Source: Pseudofabraea citricarpa (Eukaryota > Ascomycota > Leotiomycetes > Helotiales > Dermateaceae). From it: a DNA stretch of 64,000 nt. The DNA is taken from the NCBI GenBank assembly GCA_029641185.1, contig JAPWGK010000010.1:1054001-1118000 (forward strand). Direction: 5' to 3'. A program made the position numbers and the translations under genes. This document shows positions 12,268 to 23,173 of this stretch, one piece after another (positions within the stretch are counted from its first letter, which is position 1; each line of letters opens with the position of its first letter). Below the pieces are notes generated by a model. It ran no database searches. It was not told the origin of the DNA and saw only the letters and a program-made list of their open reading frames with translations.

Positions 12268-13240
12268 ATGATATCTCTCATTCCAATTCCAATTTCATGG
12301 ATACCGAAGATCTAACCGTCCTTTCCAAACCATTCTCCTGTTTTACATCCCTTCCAATCAAATCCACCAACGAATGAGTGTCTGCTGAGACATGAGTGAA
12401 GATGGTGACTTGGCGAGGGAGGAAGAGAGAGAACTATTTCGAAAATGCCGATGTTGGAACTGAAACCACGGCATATGGTACTTGGTATTGGCGCGAACAT
12501 CCTCCTAACTCTGACACTGCCCCGGTATCTTGGCTCAGCTTCTAATTGGTGACTCTGGCCATAAGCTGTAAAGAAGCCGCCACTAAGGGAAGCCTATGCG
12601 TATGTATGAGAACCGATAGGCAGATTTGTAGGAGCTTCAAACCGAGAGTATAGTATGCCGTTGACTGCGCGGAGGATGGGGTTCTATGAGCAAAGTACGC
12701 TGCAAGTATAGGCCTATGGTGTTCATGATCGGCGAGGGCCATGGCGCAGTGTTTATGAGTGTATGCTGCGGACAGAGAGAATCAAATTGATGACGACGTT
12801 ACTAAAGAGACAAGACAACATGATGAGTAGTATTAGGGAGCGTATACGAAAGTCCACGTCTTTTTTCAGTGGAGGTACTAGGAGTAAACTCGCTCCGCTC
12901 CGAGGACGTTGCCCGAACAACCACGCGCAATATTCACGCTCAAAGGGTTATATACCAAAATACGTAAAAGCTCTCAACAAACACCTAGTCCTGGTGTAGC
13001 GGTAAAAGGCTACGAGTTCAAGATACGACACTCTATCAGATAGCGTCACAGTTTAGCAAGGAGCATGACCATCCGGTCAGTGAGTCCCTTAGCTTCAATA
13101 TCTGGAGAGGAGTTTCAGGGCATTAATGGGTTTGATTACACACGTTTAAAACTCCTAGCAGGCCTAGAGTTTATAAGAGCAGTCAGGTCAATCCACTGGC
13201 TGCTTGGACTTTTGTAACTTTTTTTGACTCCATCCACCGT
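12268..13240. other. Intergenic region
   Basis: 3' flank of the peptidase gene, then non-coding sequence. Short frames on both strands carry no motifs. Confidence 0.4.
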
Positions 13241-13446
13241 CCCCCCTTTATGGACCCACTTTTTAAGCGAACCGACTACCTGAGCAGTGGAGAGCTGTCT
13301 GAGGTTTTAACACCGCCGTAAAGTCCTCCTCCATACCTTACGTATATAATATGCTGCTGGATAGACCATCTTACTTTCCACTAGGCCTTCTTGAATTGAA
13401 GCTGATCGTACGAGCGTCAACACTTGTTAAGTAGGGTAAGGTATCG
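13241..13446 (+). repeat. Dispersed repeat, copy A (~206 bp)
   Basis: This segment matches 24779-24986 along its whole length in the same orientation. It begins with a C-run before TTTA and ends at AAGGTATCG. The best-conserved parts are CGTATATAATATGCTGC and GATCGTACGAGCGTCAACAC. Identity is about 75-80 % by eye with a few indels. No terminal inverted repeat or coding frame is evident, so its class (solo LTR, MITE or other) is unknown. Confidence 0.75.
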
Positions 13447-14044
13447 TACCCAAGTACCTTGTTGTCCTAGCAAACTCCTTTCCCTAGTCCTCTCCGTCAT
13501 GCTCGAAGCCAAATCCCCAAAACCGCACTCCTTGCACTTTAAAATAGGATGCTTTATCCTAAGAACAAACCCATAGCTTGCCACAATGATGAGTATTCGC
13601 CGAAATGCTGTCGCCGTAACGTGGTACGTATACGCAGACTAGAACAAGGGGGGCAACCACTTGACTGGGCAAGTTGAGGATTATTGAAAGCCTTATAGAT
13701 GGGATCACAGACACTGGACCTCACTGTAATTTCTGGTATCCCTTGTATACGGAATTTTGAGATAGCTTTCAAGTGAAGCCTACTCGCCGCAGATTTGTTC
13801 ACCCTGCGGACTTGCTGCTTGTATTCTTAGAGATAAACATTGAATTGAACATATGTCGTGGTTTATTGGAACGCTACAGTCCCAAATGAGTGGACCCGGA
13901 CTGCAACTACTGTCTGATCTTATGCAGTGCAAGGCATCGCTAATCTAAGAGCCTAGAGGTAGAACCCACATCTCCCTTCCTGCTCGTAGCACCTCTTACA
14001 TGCGTGCATTTACCTGGCCAACTAAAGAACTTTGTTCCTCTTCT
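13447..14044. other. Intergenic region
   Basis: No supported gene. A short reverse-strand frame (13554-13802) has no recognisable motif. Confidence 0.4.
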
Positions 14045-14788
14045 TCAAGAGTAATCGTATCCTATGACCCACTGAATGTCCCGAGACCAATCCCCAACCG
14101 TTCGACAGTGACTCGGAGGAGAAAAAGAGGATTTTGTGTTGTCGCGGGATATGACTGGGCTGTCAAGGATCTGAAGAAGGGCGTCATCATCTGAGAAATG
14201 TGAGCACGTAAATTATTCAGGACAGCAGATCCAGTCAAAATCATCCATACCTGGGCGTGTGAAATAGATGACACTCAGACGTGGATTATGGCGTTGGTCC
14301 TTAGGAGGTATGGTAACTCGATGAGTTGGAGTCTTGAGGTATCCGCCAGTGAGAAATTCCAGAGTTTCCTGCAATTTCTTCGTCAGTCCTTACAAGAAGT
14401 TAGGATGGTAAGCTGGAAACATGCGTACCCCAACGTTACCAATGATACTTCCAGGCATTGGCTTCACCCACTTCCATTTGTTGTCATTAGACTTGAGCTG
14501 CAATGCCGCGATGGGCTGGCTGAACAGAAGCGTGTAGGTTCCAAAGTTGGTATGCCTGTATATGATATCAGCTTCCCCCTCCTCTGCTTACTGCGGCACG
14601 TTCACATCTTCTGCTGATCGTGGATGTCGAATTATGTATCTCATACGCGAATCTGACATTACATAAAAGTTATAGAATTTAGAGAGTACTTCTTGGTCAG
14701 GCATCTCCATTATGATCGCTGTGAGAACAAGAAGTCGGCGAAGGACTTGGTCGTGGATATGCTTGCAAAAGCCCTCCGTCTCTCCTTT
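14045..14788 (-). pseudogene. C-terminal fragment of an IPNS-type 2OG-Fe(II) oxygenase, iron ligand altered
   Basis: Four consecutive exon pieces keep phase: about 14788-14592, 14555-14429, 14368-14251 and 14190-14045. They encode the C-terminal part of an isopenicillin N synthase-like dioxygenase. Recognisable blocks are MPDQEV, RYIIRHPRSAED, FGTYTLLFSQPIAALQ, LEFLTGGYLKTPTHRV and RLSVIYFTRP. The usual iron-binding HxD reads His-Thr-Asn, which would weaken or abolish iron binding; the second His (THRV) and the 2OG-binding Arg remain. The N-terminal DIOX_N domain is missing and no ATG starts the first piece. The first intron would be only 36 nt. The upstream space is taken by an asaB-like relic. 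The most likely reading is a truncated, non-functional gene. Confidence 0.7.
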
Positions 14789-14792
14789 CTGC

Positions 14793-15203
14793 TCAGCACA
14801 TGGCGGGGGCACTCACTCGCCAGTCGTAAGAAACAGCTTTTTCGCCATCGAAGGACTTGCAGAGAAAGTCTGCCATATGATCCAAGTAGCCTAGAATCGA
14901 TTGGCGTTGCTCGGGATTTGAATTGGAGGCATCGGATCCACTGATCTCAAATTAATGAGGAATGTCCGGATGCAAGAACTCAAAGCCCTCTTGTTCGATG
15001 CTGAAAGTTTCTAGCCCAGTAGCTCGAGCGTCGGTTACCGGTATGTTGTGGTACAGCTCGAACTCGACATTTGTCTTTGGTAACCCAGCGGGGATTTTGT
15101 CGTCAAGCCAAATCTCATACGGACGCACTATTTTGTACAGGGGGTCATCCTTGAGAAAGTTCAATAAGGCTTGGACGATGTTGGTAGGTGCTAATCCTGT
15201 CAT
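14793..15203 (-). pseudogene. N-terminal relic of an asaB/CmcJ-like hydroxylase-desaturase
   Basis: Reading from an ATG at 15203, the protein resembles the N-terminal third of the asaB/CmcJ-like family: a DDPLYKIVRPYEIW block, then PKTNVEFELY, PVTDARATGLETFSIEQEGFEF and, further on, ILGYLDHMADFL...YDWRV. An in-frame TAA at 14954-14952 interrupts it after the GFEFLHPDIPH block, and the same frame resumes beyond it. The rest of the family, including the metal-binding C-terminal half, is absent. It abuts a dioxygenase fragment on the same strand. Confidence 0.6.
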
Positions 15204-16047
15204 TTTGAATATGTTTCGAGCTGTGTTCACACACTGTGGCGAGGCAGATTTTGGGAAAATGCAGATTTCGTGTCTGCAAGTTGCTGGTCGGTCCAGATAC
15301 CAGGCAGTACAGTCGCATGACCCGACGAGCCATGACTTTTTCAATGCCAATAACTGAGCCTCATACTTAGAAGTAATAGGCTGGACACCGGATTGGATGC
15401 AATAGATTACTTACTTGTACAAAGGTCATTGGTCATGGCACTTGCATTAGTTTATCAGCCCCCGATCTGCTCCATATTAATACCTTGAAGTCAGGGGGGC
15501 AAATGGAACGCGTGCCGTAGAGGGTGTTTAAGGCGTTCAATACTACTGTACCGCATTGTGTTATCGGTAGCCTGACTGGAGCGGGGAAGGAAGAAAATTC
15601 TGGAAAGTGTGTCAGGAGAGCCTTAAAAGAGTAAACGAGGGCTTTTGCAAACCCCCACGCCAGAAAGATCGAGATATCGATCCTCCAGCTAATGGCCGTC
15701 ACTAACACTACGCCCGCATGAAAAAAATAACCCTCGATTACAGCACTGCCTTTACTGAAGACTAATTAACCCTGGCCTGGGAAGGAAAGGGTCTTTGTGC
15801 CTTTCATGGGCATTAGGTTGATCAACAGCAATCGCAGCTGATACTGACAGAAAGAATCATTGAATTATTCATGATCATTAAGGCTCTATTCCCTGATGCC
15901 GACTATCAAATGAGTACCCTATAGGCTATACCCGAGAAATATTGCAGCTGAATCTACCTTCGAGCTCAAAGATGGGTTTCAGAAGCACTGTAGAACCCAT
16001 GAAATATTCTGATGGGATTGAACACCTCGACTAGTAAGGTTCCATAT
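15204..16047. other. Intergenic region
   Basis: No supported gene. A 91-codon reverse-strand frame (15433-15708) is rich in hydrophobic residues but has no motif or exon partner. Confidence 0.4.
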
Positions 16048-17033
16048 TCATGACCTGTCATCAGGATCAAAGCGATCCGGAGCCCAAGCTCTGAAGTGAT
16101 GCGTCAGCCCGATCTTCGTGATCTCTTCCACCTCCTCAGGCTTCAAGTCTAGATCAACAGCCTTCATGTACTCCAGCATCCTCTCTTCTTTAGTGGTTGT
16201 TGTCACTGGAACAACCCCCCGCTCGATCTGCCACTTGATCAAGACTGCATTTTCTGTTACTCCGTGAGCCTTGGCAATCCTGGCGAGAGGCTCGTCCAGA
16301 GGACCAGGTGAACCACTGCGGATTGGAGTCAAGCCGTTGAAGCTCGCGACTTTAATGCCGTTCTCTCGCATCCAAGTCAGGTAGTTATGGGCTCGCTGAA
16401 GGTACGGGTGGAATTCCAATTGGTTCAGCGCTGGCTTGATGGTGGCAACCTTCAAGATCGTCTCCAAATGAGATCTTTGATGGTTGGATACGCCAATTGA
16501 TTTGGCTAGTCCAGACTTTTTGACTTCCTCGATTGCCAGCCATGCATTCTGAAGATCAACAGGCTTCTTTGCGACATATGGGGAATGCAAGAGATACCTG
16601 AAAGGCACATCGTTTAGCAATCATCCGTAATGAAGTTTGAGCATTTACTTACAGGTCTACATAGTCGAGCTGAAGCTTAGCCAAGCTAGTCTTGATGGCT
16701 GTTGGGACGTCATATATCTCATCCAGAACCTTTGTAGTGACAAAGAGTTCTTCACGTGGAATACCAGACTCCTTAATGGCGACTCCAATCTCTTCCTCGG
16801 TGCCATAGGCATCTGAACCATCAATGTGACGAAATCCATGTTTGATGGCATTCTTGAGGATCTCGACGAGATCGCGGTTGAAGGATCCGTTTGGGTCCTC
16901 CTTATACCATGCTGTGCCTGTTCCAAAGCCGATCTGTGAATTCAGGCGTCAGGTTTGACCTCTTGAGAAGCTGGGCTGTACTCACGACGGGGATCGCGTT
17001 GCCATCTTTGAGATGGTGGGTTGGGAGTGTCAT
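16048..17033 (-). CDS. Aldo-keto reductase
   Basis: NADPH-dependent aldo-keto reductase, 292 aa, from exons 17033-16986, 16933-16653 and 16597-16048. Phases agree. The catalytic tetrad is complete: Asp54 and Tyr59 in HIDGSDAY, Lys84 in VTTKV, His114 in LLHSPY. The block SIGVSNHQRSHLE and the cofactor-binding VTTTTKEER region are in their expected places. Length is near the low end of the family. It stands alone among relics, so no pathway can be inferred. The tetrad suggests it is active on small aldehydes or ketones. Confidence 0.9.
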
Positions 17034-17545
17034 TTTGGAGCTGAACGACCTAACTCCGGAGTTGACGTTCCAGGCACTCAGCCAGCTGGTGTGTTTCTGT
17101 CGGAGAGGAATGATGAGAGATTTGAGCGCAATGGAGAACGCAAAGCTTACTGAAAACAACAGCGGCTGTAGTACACGTGGGCGGGCAATCACGTTGGGTT
17201 GGGATATCACCTGGGCGCTTCCCGGTAAGTTACCTAAGGTTATACCACTTACAGTATTTACAGTAGAAACCGGGCGCGATAAACCCACCCTTCCTATTTC
17301 ACATTCTGATCTACAGTACAAGGCATTGTGTCTGTGACTGATCATGGATGAGGCTGAAAAGTACTGCTCTTTCCGAGTATTTCGTGCTCCCCAGCTCCCT
17401 CCTTCAGATGTTAAGCATAGCCTCCGCACGACGCACACTCAATGCCAGCCCGGCAGGTCGCAGCGATGTCGAAGTTATAACTTGAGCGTAGCATCTATAC
17501 GCTGGTTGGAGAAGCCTTACACCACACACACAATTACCATTCTGG
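17034..17545. other. Intergenic region
   Basis: Upstream region of the aldo-keto reductase (-). Overlapping short frames on both strands have no motif. Confidence 0.4.
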
Positions 17546-18175
17546 ATGGCACCGTCTTCATTCGATGTGGACCTCGAAACACCTACGTGGGAGCTATTGA
17601 CTCGCCACACAAGAAATCTAACACTTGCAGAGGTCGAGTTCCTCAAACTATATGCTGGTGGTACCCGTATCATTCTATACAAGAAGACGGAAGGGCTCGA
17701 ATTCCCTGCAGCACATGTACGCTTTGATCGGACTTGACGCAATCACCATTTTTCGAACGAGAGTGACTTGCCCATCCGACAGTGCCTCATCTCTCTCATC
17801 GGCTGGTGCTCGCTTTTATACTTCCCATTGCGGAACATCTCCGACGGAGAATTTGACCTGGACACACAAGGAGCAAAGTGCTTTAGCCGCACATCTATGC
17901 CGCTTGAAAGTGCATAGCGACCAATCGACGAGTTGTTGCGGTCATTCGGGGAGCTTCTACTCGTATGGGAAAGTAAATGTAGATCCTTGGTTGGACAAAC
18001 TTTGTGGCATGGATCTTCCAACCTTGATGTTTTCCTCTATGTGGTCTAAACACAACATCAGGGAAACCTACGACGCCAATTCTCGGTTTCCAATCTTGTC
18101 AGGCCGACTAAAAATCATACAGGACTATATTGAGGGCATACAGCCCAGTCGTTTTGCCAGTTTGTAGAACGATAG
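17546..18175 (+). pseudogene. Disabled gene of unknown fungal family with four in-frame stops
   Basis: One reading frame starting with ATG at 17546 can be followed to a final TAG at 18173-18175. Internal stops are TGA 17735, TAG 17915, TAA 18047 and TGA 18131. Between the stops the sequence is protein-like: LTLAEVEFLKLY, IRQCLISLIGWCSLLYFP, FDLDTQGAKCFSRTSMPLE, RPIDELLRSFGELL and GHTAQSFCQFVER. No indel is needed to keep the frame. I do not recognise the family with confidence. All four stops can be explained by C-to-T changes (CGA to TGA, CAG to TAG, CAA to TAA). Confidence 0.55.
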
Positions 18176-18636
18176 GCGCGACCTGAAGCTCTGGTACACT
18201 GTTTAGGTCGTTCTTATTATTGGGGGCATTTCTATCATACAAGCATCAATCGCTCTCATTCTCTCTGGGGCTCAGATTGCTATCGCGGCGAAGGCGTATG
18301 ATCTTCAAATTCAACAATCACAACCAGGACCAACAGCAACTTGATCCATCTGCTTTCCTGCAACAAATTCCATTGGTCTGGGGGCTTCGTTAAGCGTAAT
18401 AGTTGTAGAGAAAACACAAAGAAATAAAGTCTGTCCAATTTTGCCGTCGGGTCATCTCTCATTCCTGAGGAGACCTTGACAGACTGTGAAACTCCTTTCC
18501 ATCCGATACCCTGGCAATGGAGCGACCCAACACAAGCGGCATTTTTCTTCCTTTCTCCATACTTCATATGCAAAAAGAAGGGGGGAAGAAAAGGTTGTAT
18601 CGTGCAGTTGGGCATACCCTATTCCGACAATTATCG
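18176..18636. other. Intergenic region
   Basis: Convergent 3' flanks of the pseudogene and the NLR-like gene. No coding signal. Confidence 0.45.
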
Positions 18637-21600
18637 TTAACGATATAGCAAGCCGACCAGACTGTCATATTCTTGTTCTTCCCCAGATCCCTGTGCGAAA
18701 AGTCCTGTCGCCAGAAGTTTTTTCTTGGTAGCATCAGCGGCTTCTCCAAAAGCTTTCGCTTCTGCGGCCATTCCCTGACGCTCCATCACTTGCGACATTC
18801 GCCATTTCACTCTTGCGGAGTCAGCTTGAGTTCCCTTCCCAGCTTCATTCATTTGCGCAATGGACAGTGCGTCCCTGAATAGTCTAAGTGCCTCCATGTC
18901 TTTCTCCTCGTTTTCCTGCATCATGGATACGACGCCCTGCTGAAATTTGGCTGCTCCGACACTTGCATGGGTCGGCTTCCCAATAGACATTAGGTCTACG
19001 GCTCTTTGAAGATTGGTGGACGCTTCATCGAGTTGGTTCTCACGTGCTGCTATTTTCCCTAACATGTATGCAGACCTATTGCGCAAAATCAGCAAGCATC
19101 CCACACTGTTCTTTAACACGAAGAGGCACATACTCTCCGTGATAGTGACTGTCCTTTCCATGTATGAGGGTCTGCCAGTACTCGGCATCTTTCAAATCAG
19201 TCTTTGATGCCTCATAATTGCCCTCGACGAAGTAGCTTCGAGCCCTATTCCGGAGATAACGGTCTGGATTGAACTTGAGCTTTTCATCATGCGCAGTGGG
19301 ACTATTGGCAATTGCCTTCATCTGAAATTCAATTGCTTCAGCAGCTCGCCAGAGCGATGTCAGTTGTACTCCAACAGCACTGTAAGCGTTAGCAAGTTCG
19401 ACACTGCCAGCAAGAGACTTCTCCTTATGAATTCTCAAAGCATCCAAGTCGAAGTCAAGAGCAAGATGTCCATGCCCTTGACGATCATGAATCGTACCAG
19501 CGGTGTCTGCAAGCCATGCATATGCGAGCGAGTCTTTGTCGATACAGTTCAAGAATGCTGCCTTGACTAACTCTTCGCTGGCCATGAAAGAGCCCGTTTC
19601 CTGAAGATACCTAGATAGCGCGTTAGCCATACGTTCTTACAGAGGTATAATTAAGGGCAAACTTGCCAAGATGCATTTGCAATTAGGTATGTCAAAGGTT
19701 CGAATGGAGCGAAGAAGTCTACGTCGCCAAGCTGCATGTATCGATCTACCAACGCCTGCACGTGCTGTATCAAGCTGGAACAAAGTTTCCAACGCGTGTA
19801 CAGATGACGTCCAGCGGTCCTCGAGAAGCTGTCTTGTAAAAGACTTATCAGAACTTTGAAAGCTTTACGGCGATCTTCTAGGCTCATCCGGTCAAAGTAT
19901 GCTTGCTGGGTGAGTCGATGCATGGAAATCGAGGAAGTTCTCCCGTTGACAGCGATGAGTGATAAGTCCACAAGCTCGAGTTTGGCTTCATCAAGCCTGT
20001 GTAACATGAGTTAGATAGAGTAAGCATATAGTAAGGAACATACTAACATGAGTTCATCATTCAGAAATGCATAGTCTTCAGGTAGATCTTTCCCTTGGAC
20101 AAAGATTCCCTCCGGAACATCTGTAGGAGCCAGTAAACAGAGCAGCATCAGGAATGTGGATGCGTTCGGATTCAAACTTTCGAAAGCCGTTTCCCAGACG
20201 GTCTCAATGTCCTTGTCATAGTATGGGTTTTTCGGGTATCTCTTCGGCTCCTTGTTCATTGCCTGGCGATTCCTATTGTAAAAAGGTAAGAAGTTCTCCA
20301 CGGTCATTCTGCGATTTTTGATCTGCTTCCCAATGATTTCCAGAGCAAGGGCGAGACCGCCAAGCCGATCGGAAAGCTGCCTTGACATATCCAAATCTGC
20401 ATCCGTCGTTGCCCTCTGGGCAACCATTTTGAGCAGAAAATCGCTTCCTTCTTGCGTTGTGAAAGTCGGAACTTCAATTACTTCATCGACAAGAGCATCG
20501 GCCCGGAATTCACTTCTACAAGTCACAATGATGGTACCGCAACCGGTGATGGGCCATATTGGCTGTAAATTAGTTTCCTCTTCGACGTTGTCAAAGATCA
20601 AGAGCCATTTGGCATCTAGAACGCATGTAAACAGGAGTTTTATGGGGTAATATGATCGGCTCACCAGTTCGCTGTAGGTATTCTAGAACAAGATCTCGAT
20701 TTCGGTCCGGGGTATTCGAAGGTAGGACCCCTGGTAGATTCAACTTCTGAGCAGCCTTGTTGAATGCACTGGCTACTTCGGTTTCTTTCTCGCTTGGGAT
20801 CCAAAGAATGATAGGGATCTCTGACTTGTCCTGTCGAGAGGCAAACTCCAAGGCGATTTGAGACTTGCCGATCCCACCAGTTCCCCAAAGAGCTACAGAC
20901 CTGATTCGTGGGTCGTCATCTCTGACTGCTAGTGCATCCTGGATGCCTTGGAGAATTGTTGTTCGTCCATAGAAGTTTGGATTGTGGCCGAAGGGAAGAA
21001 AGTGACATGGGAGGGCTACCTGAGAACGTTCGATAGTGTTCTGGGCGATAGCAAGCCCTTCAAGTTTTCTTGCCAATTCTGCCTGTGTCTGGGTTAGTTG
21101 TCTGATATTCTGTGCTTCTGCGATTTTCTTCAGAAAATAAGCCTTGTCGGCAACGTCTTTCAATATCATCGAGAATTTGGTGCGGACACTGCCCCATGAT
21201 ACAACCGTGGTTGCAGTTTCTATGTCGTTCTTGCGAAGGTGTTTGATAGCAATTGCTGAGCAGGATAGGGGGTCAACTAAGATATCGAATACTGTTTTCA
21301 AGAACTCTGGGTCAAGCTCAATACTCTCGCTGTATATATCGAATAAGGCCAAGCTCTTCTGAATCCCTCCAAGTAGTTCAACAATCTCATTGAGCGTCTT
21401 TTCTGATTTCGCTGCTAGCTAATGCGGAGTCAGATGTTGCATGAACAGATGTAGTGGATGCCCACTTACTTGTATGAGAAGACTCATAGCTCCCCAGATA
21501 CAAGCAGTGGAAATCGTGCTTGGGCCCATAGCTAAGAGAATAACAGTGACGAAAGTGCTTAGTGTTTGTAATTGTGGGACTATTCGATTCAACAATCTTG

Positions 21601-21807
21601 AGACTAGCCACCGCCACTGTACTGGTTTTCTAGAGCTGCAATGGCGGTGATAAGCTGGTCCGGGCTCTGAAACATTACGATAGAATCATAGTCATCATCG
21701 CCCAGTACAGTGCGACAGTGTAGCATGGCATCATGCCATACCTGCTCGCAAACTGTCCTACTGCGTGCCATTAGATCAGTGAGGGCATGATGCATGGCTG
21801 ATGTCAT
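18637..21807 (-). CDS. NLR-like NB-ARC/TPR protein (STAND ATPase), frame broken in exon 1
   Basis: Fungal NLR-type signalling ATPase, about 965 aa if read past one frame break. Exons: 21807-21470, 21418-20665, 20615-20048, 19996-19667, 19610-19134 and 19075-18637. The N-terminus has the helical region common in fungal NB-ARC proteins (DUF7708-like; MFQSPDQLITAIAALE, then WGAMSLLIQLAAKSEKTLNEI). The NB-ARC domain shows P-loop GTGGIGKS, Walker B LLIFDNVEE, RNBS-B-like TIIVTCRS and GLALALEIIG. TPR-like helices fill the C-terminal half. Oddities: exon 1 does not keep one frame, with a shift near 21608-21618; and the fourth intron (19611-19666) starts with GCAAGT, a GC-AG intron that restores ASWYLQETG. 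An inverted copy of its 5' end lies at 22838-22978. It may be a sick allele, or the break may be a sequence error. Confidence 0.78.
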
Positions 21808-21905
21808 TGACGACGTACGTCTGGTCCATCATCAGACTGGATATCTGAGCACGCTGTGATGTTGAGGTCAAAATAGGTTGTTCGGATGCAGAGTTGGGTG
21901 AAAGA
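21767..21905 (-). repeat. Inverted repeat arm 1 (5' end of the NLR-like gene)
   Basis: The reverse complement of this segment matches 22838-22978 at high identity. It covers the first dozen codons of the NLR-like gene and about 100 bp upstream. The two arms are separated by about 930 bp. Confidence 0.8.
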
Positions 21906-22837
21906 CATCAACGAGCCTAACGAGTTTTCAGAGTTGGATAGTCGTGGTCCAAAAAATTTGAGCTGTTATCAGATTGAGTTCACGTGCTGCCGTACACATT
22001 TTCTCGCATATCATCAAACTACCTCGTAGTCAAGCACTATGCTGAGTGACATCCAATAGTCGGTGATGCAGGGAAGGAAGATGGTTGTCTGCAAGAACAC
22101 GGATTGGAACAGTTCCAGTCAATACAGTAACGCTACAGACACACCCCGTCGAACCCCAACAACCCCGTTTGCAGGATGCAAGGAAGGCGGGAAACAACGA
22201 GCTGCTTACAGGCAGAGTTTGACTGGTCGCATTGTGCTGCAGGCTCTCGCCCAGCTTATTGTGTGTGTTGTAGTCTCGACTGATGTTGTGTAAGAACCTC
22301 GAGGCTGTGGGCTGATTAAAGGTGTGGCTGCCGACTCAATTTTCAGAATATTCCGTCAAGACAACTGCGTCCGACAATTTGAACATGCCGCCGAATGGGG
22401 CTGATCATGTGGCCCCCCTTGAATATCATCTGACTTTGGAGCCGCTGGTAGAGGAATCCAGGTTCTACAGCACTCTTAGAATGAAGTTATACTCCCCATT
22501 CGGCCTGGTCCCCCCCCTACGCAGTACTAACGACAGCATTGTAGAGTTGCAGTTGCTCATGAGATAAGCTCGCTTGAACTGGATTGTATCGGACTCGTGG
22601 TACACCCAACGTCTTTGAAAGAAGACGGTGGCAAGACTTTGAGCCCGCTGTATATCACCCATATCCGATGCTATCGAACCCATAATCCTGTTTCGAGCTG
22701 GGACTGATTCGAAGGAAATACGTTAGGATCCATCAATTAGAGCAAAGCATTATCCTCAAGTCTCCGTACAAACTCAAGACAAACAACATATATTTCGTTG
22801 AGCTCGAATACGAAGGTGTACTAGGGGAGCATTAATA
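21906..22837. other. Spacer between the inverted-repeat arms
   Basis: No gene with recognisable motifs. Short frames on both strands are not supported by splice chains. Confidence 0.4.
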
Positions 22838-22978
22838 TCTTTTACCCAACTCTGTATACGAACAACCTATTTTGACCTTAATATCCTAGCGTGCTCAGAT
22901 ATCCAGTCTGATGATAATAGACCAGACGTACGTCGTCAATAATATCAGCCATGTATCATGCCCTCACTAATTTAATGA
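22838..22978 (+). repeat. Inverted repeat arm 2 (truncated NLR 5' end)
   Basis: This arm carries the same promoter-proximal sequence and an ATG at about 22959, followed by a few codons (MYHALTNLM) that parallel the NLR start (MHHALTDLM). It then diverges, with TGA right after. It points away from the intact copy and is not a gene. Confidence 0.78.
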
Positions 22979-23173
22979 TATACAAGGAGTTTAGACTTGC
23001 AACAACGTGAGTCACCCTACCTAGGTATTCTGCTGCACCTGCCTATGACGGCAAATTGACAAGTTCCTCGGTTAAACCGCACCAATTTCTAGCTTCCGCA
23101 TCCACGCCTATAAGTTTGCACCTTGAACCAAGCACGAACCATCTTTCATTATCATCTCCTGCAGCAAAACACA

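Noticed and set aside
12980..13030. tRNA-like string GTGTAGCGGT...GAGTTCAAG
   Set aside because: No acceptor or anticodon stem can be formed.
15433..15708. 91-codon minus-strand frame with hydrophobic stretch
   Set aside because: No recognisable family, no exon chain; kept only as a note in the intergenic entry.
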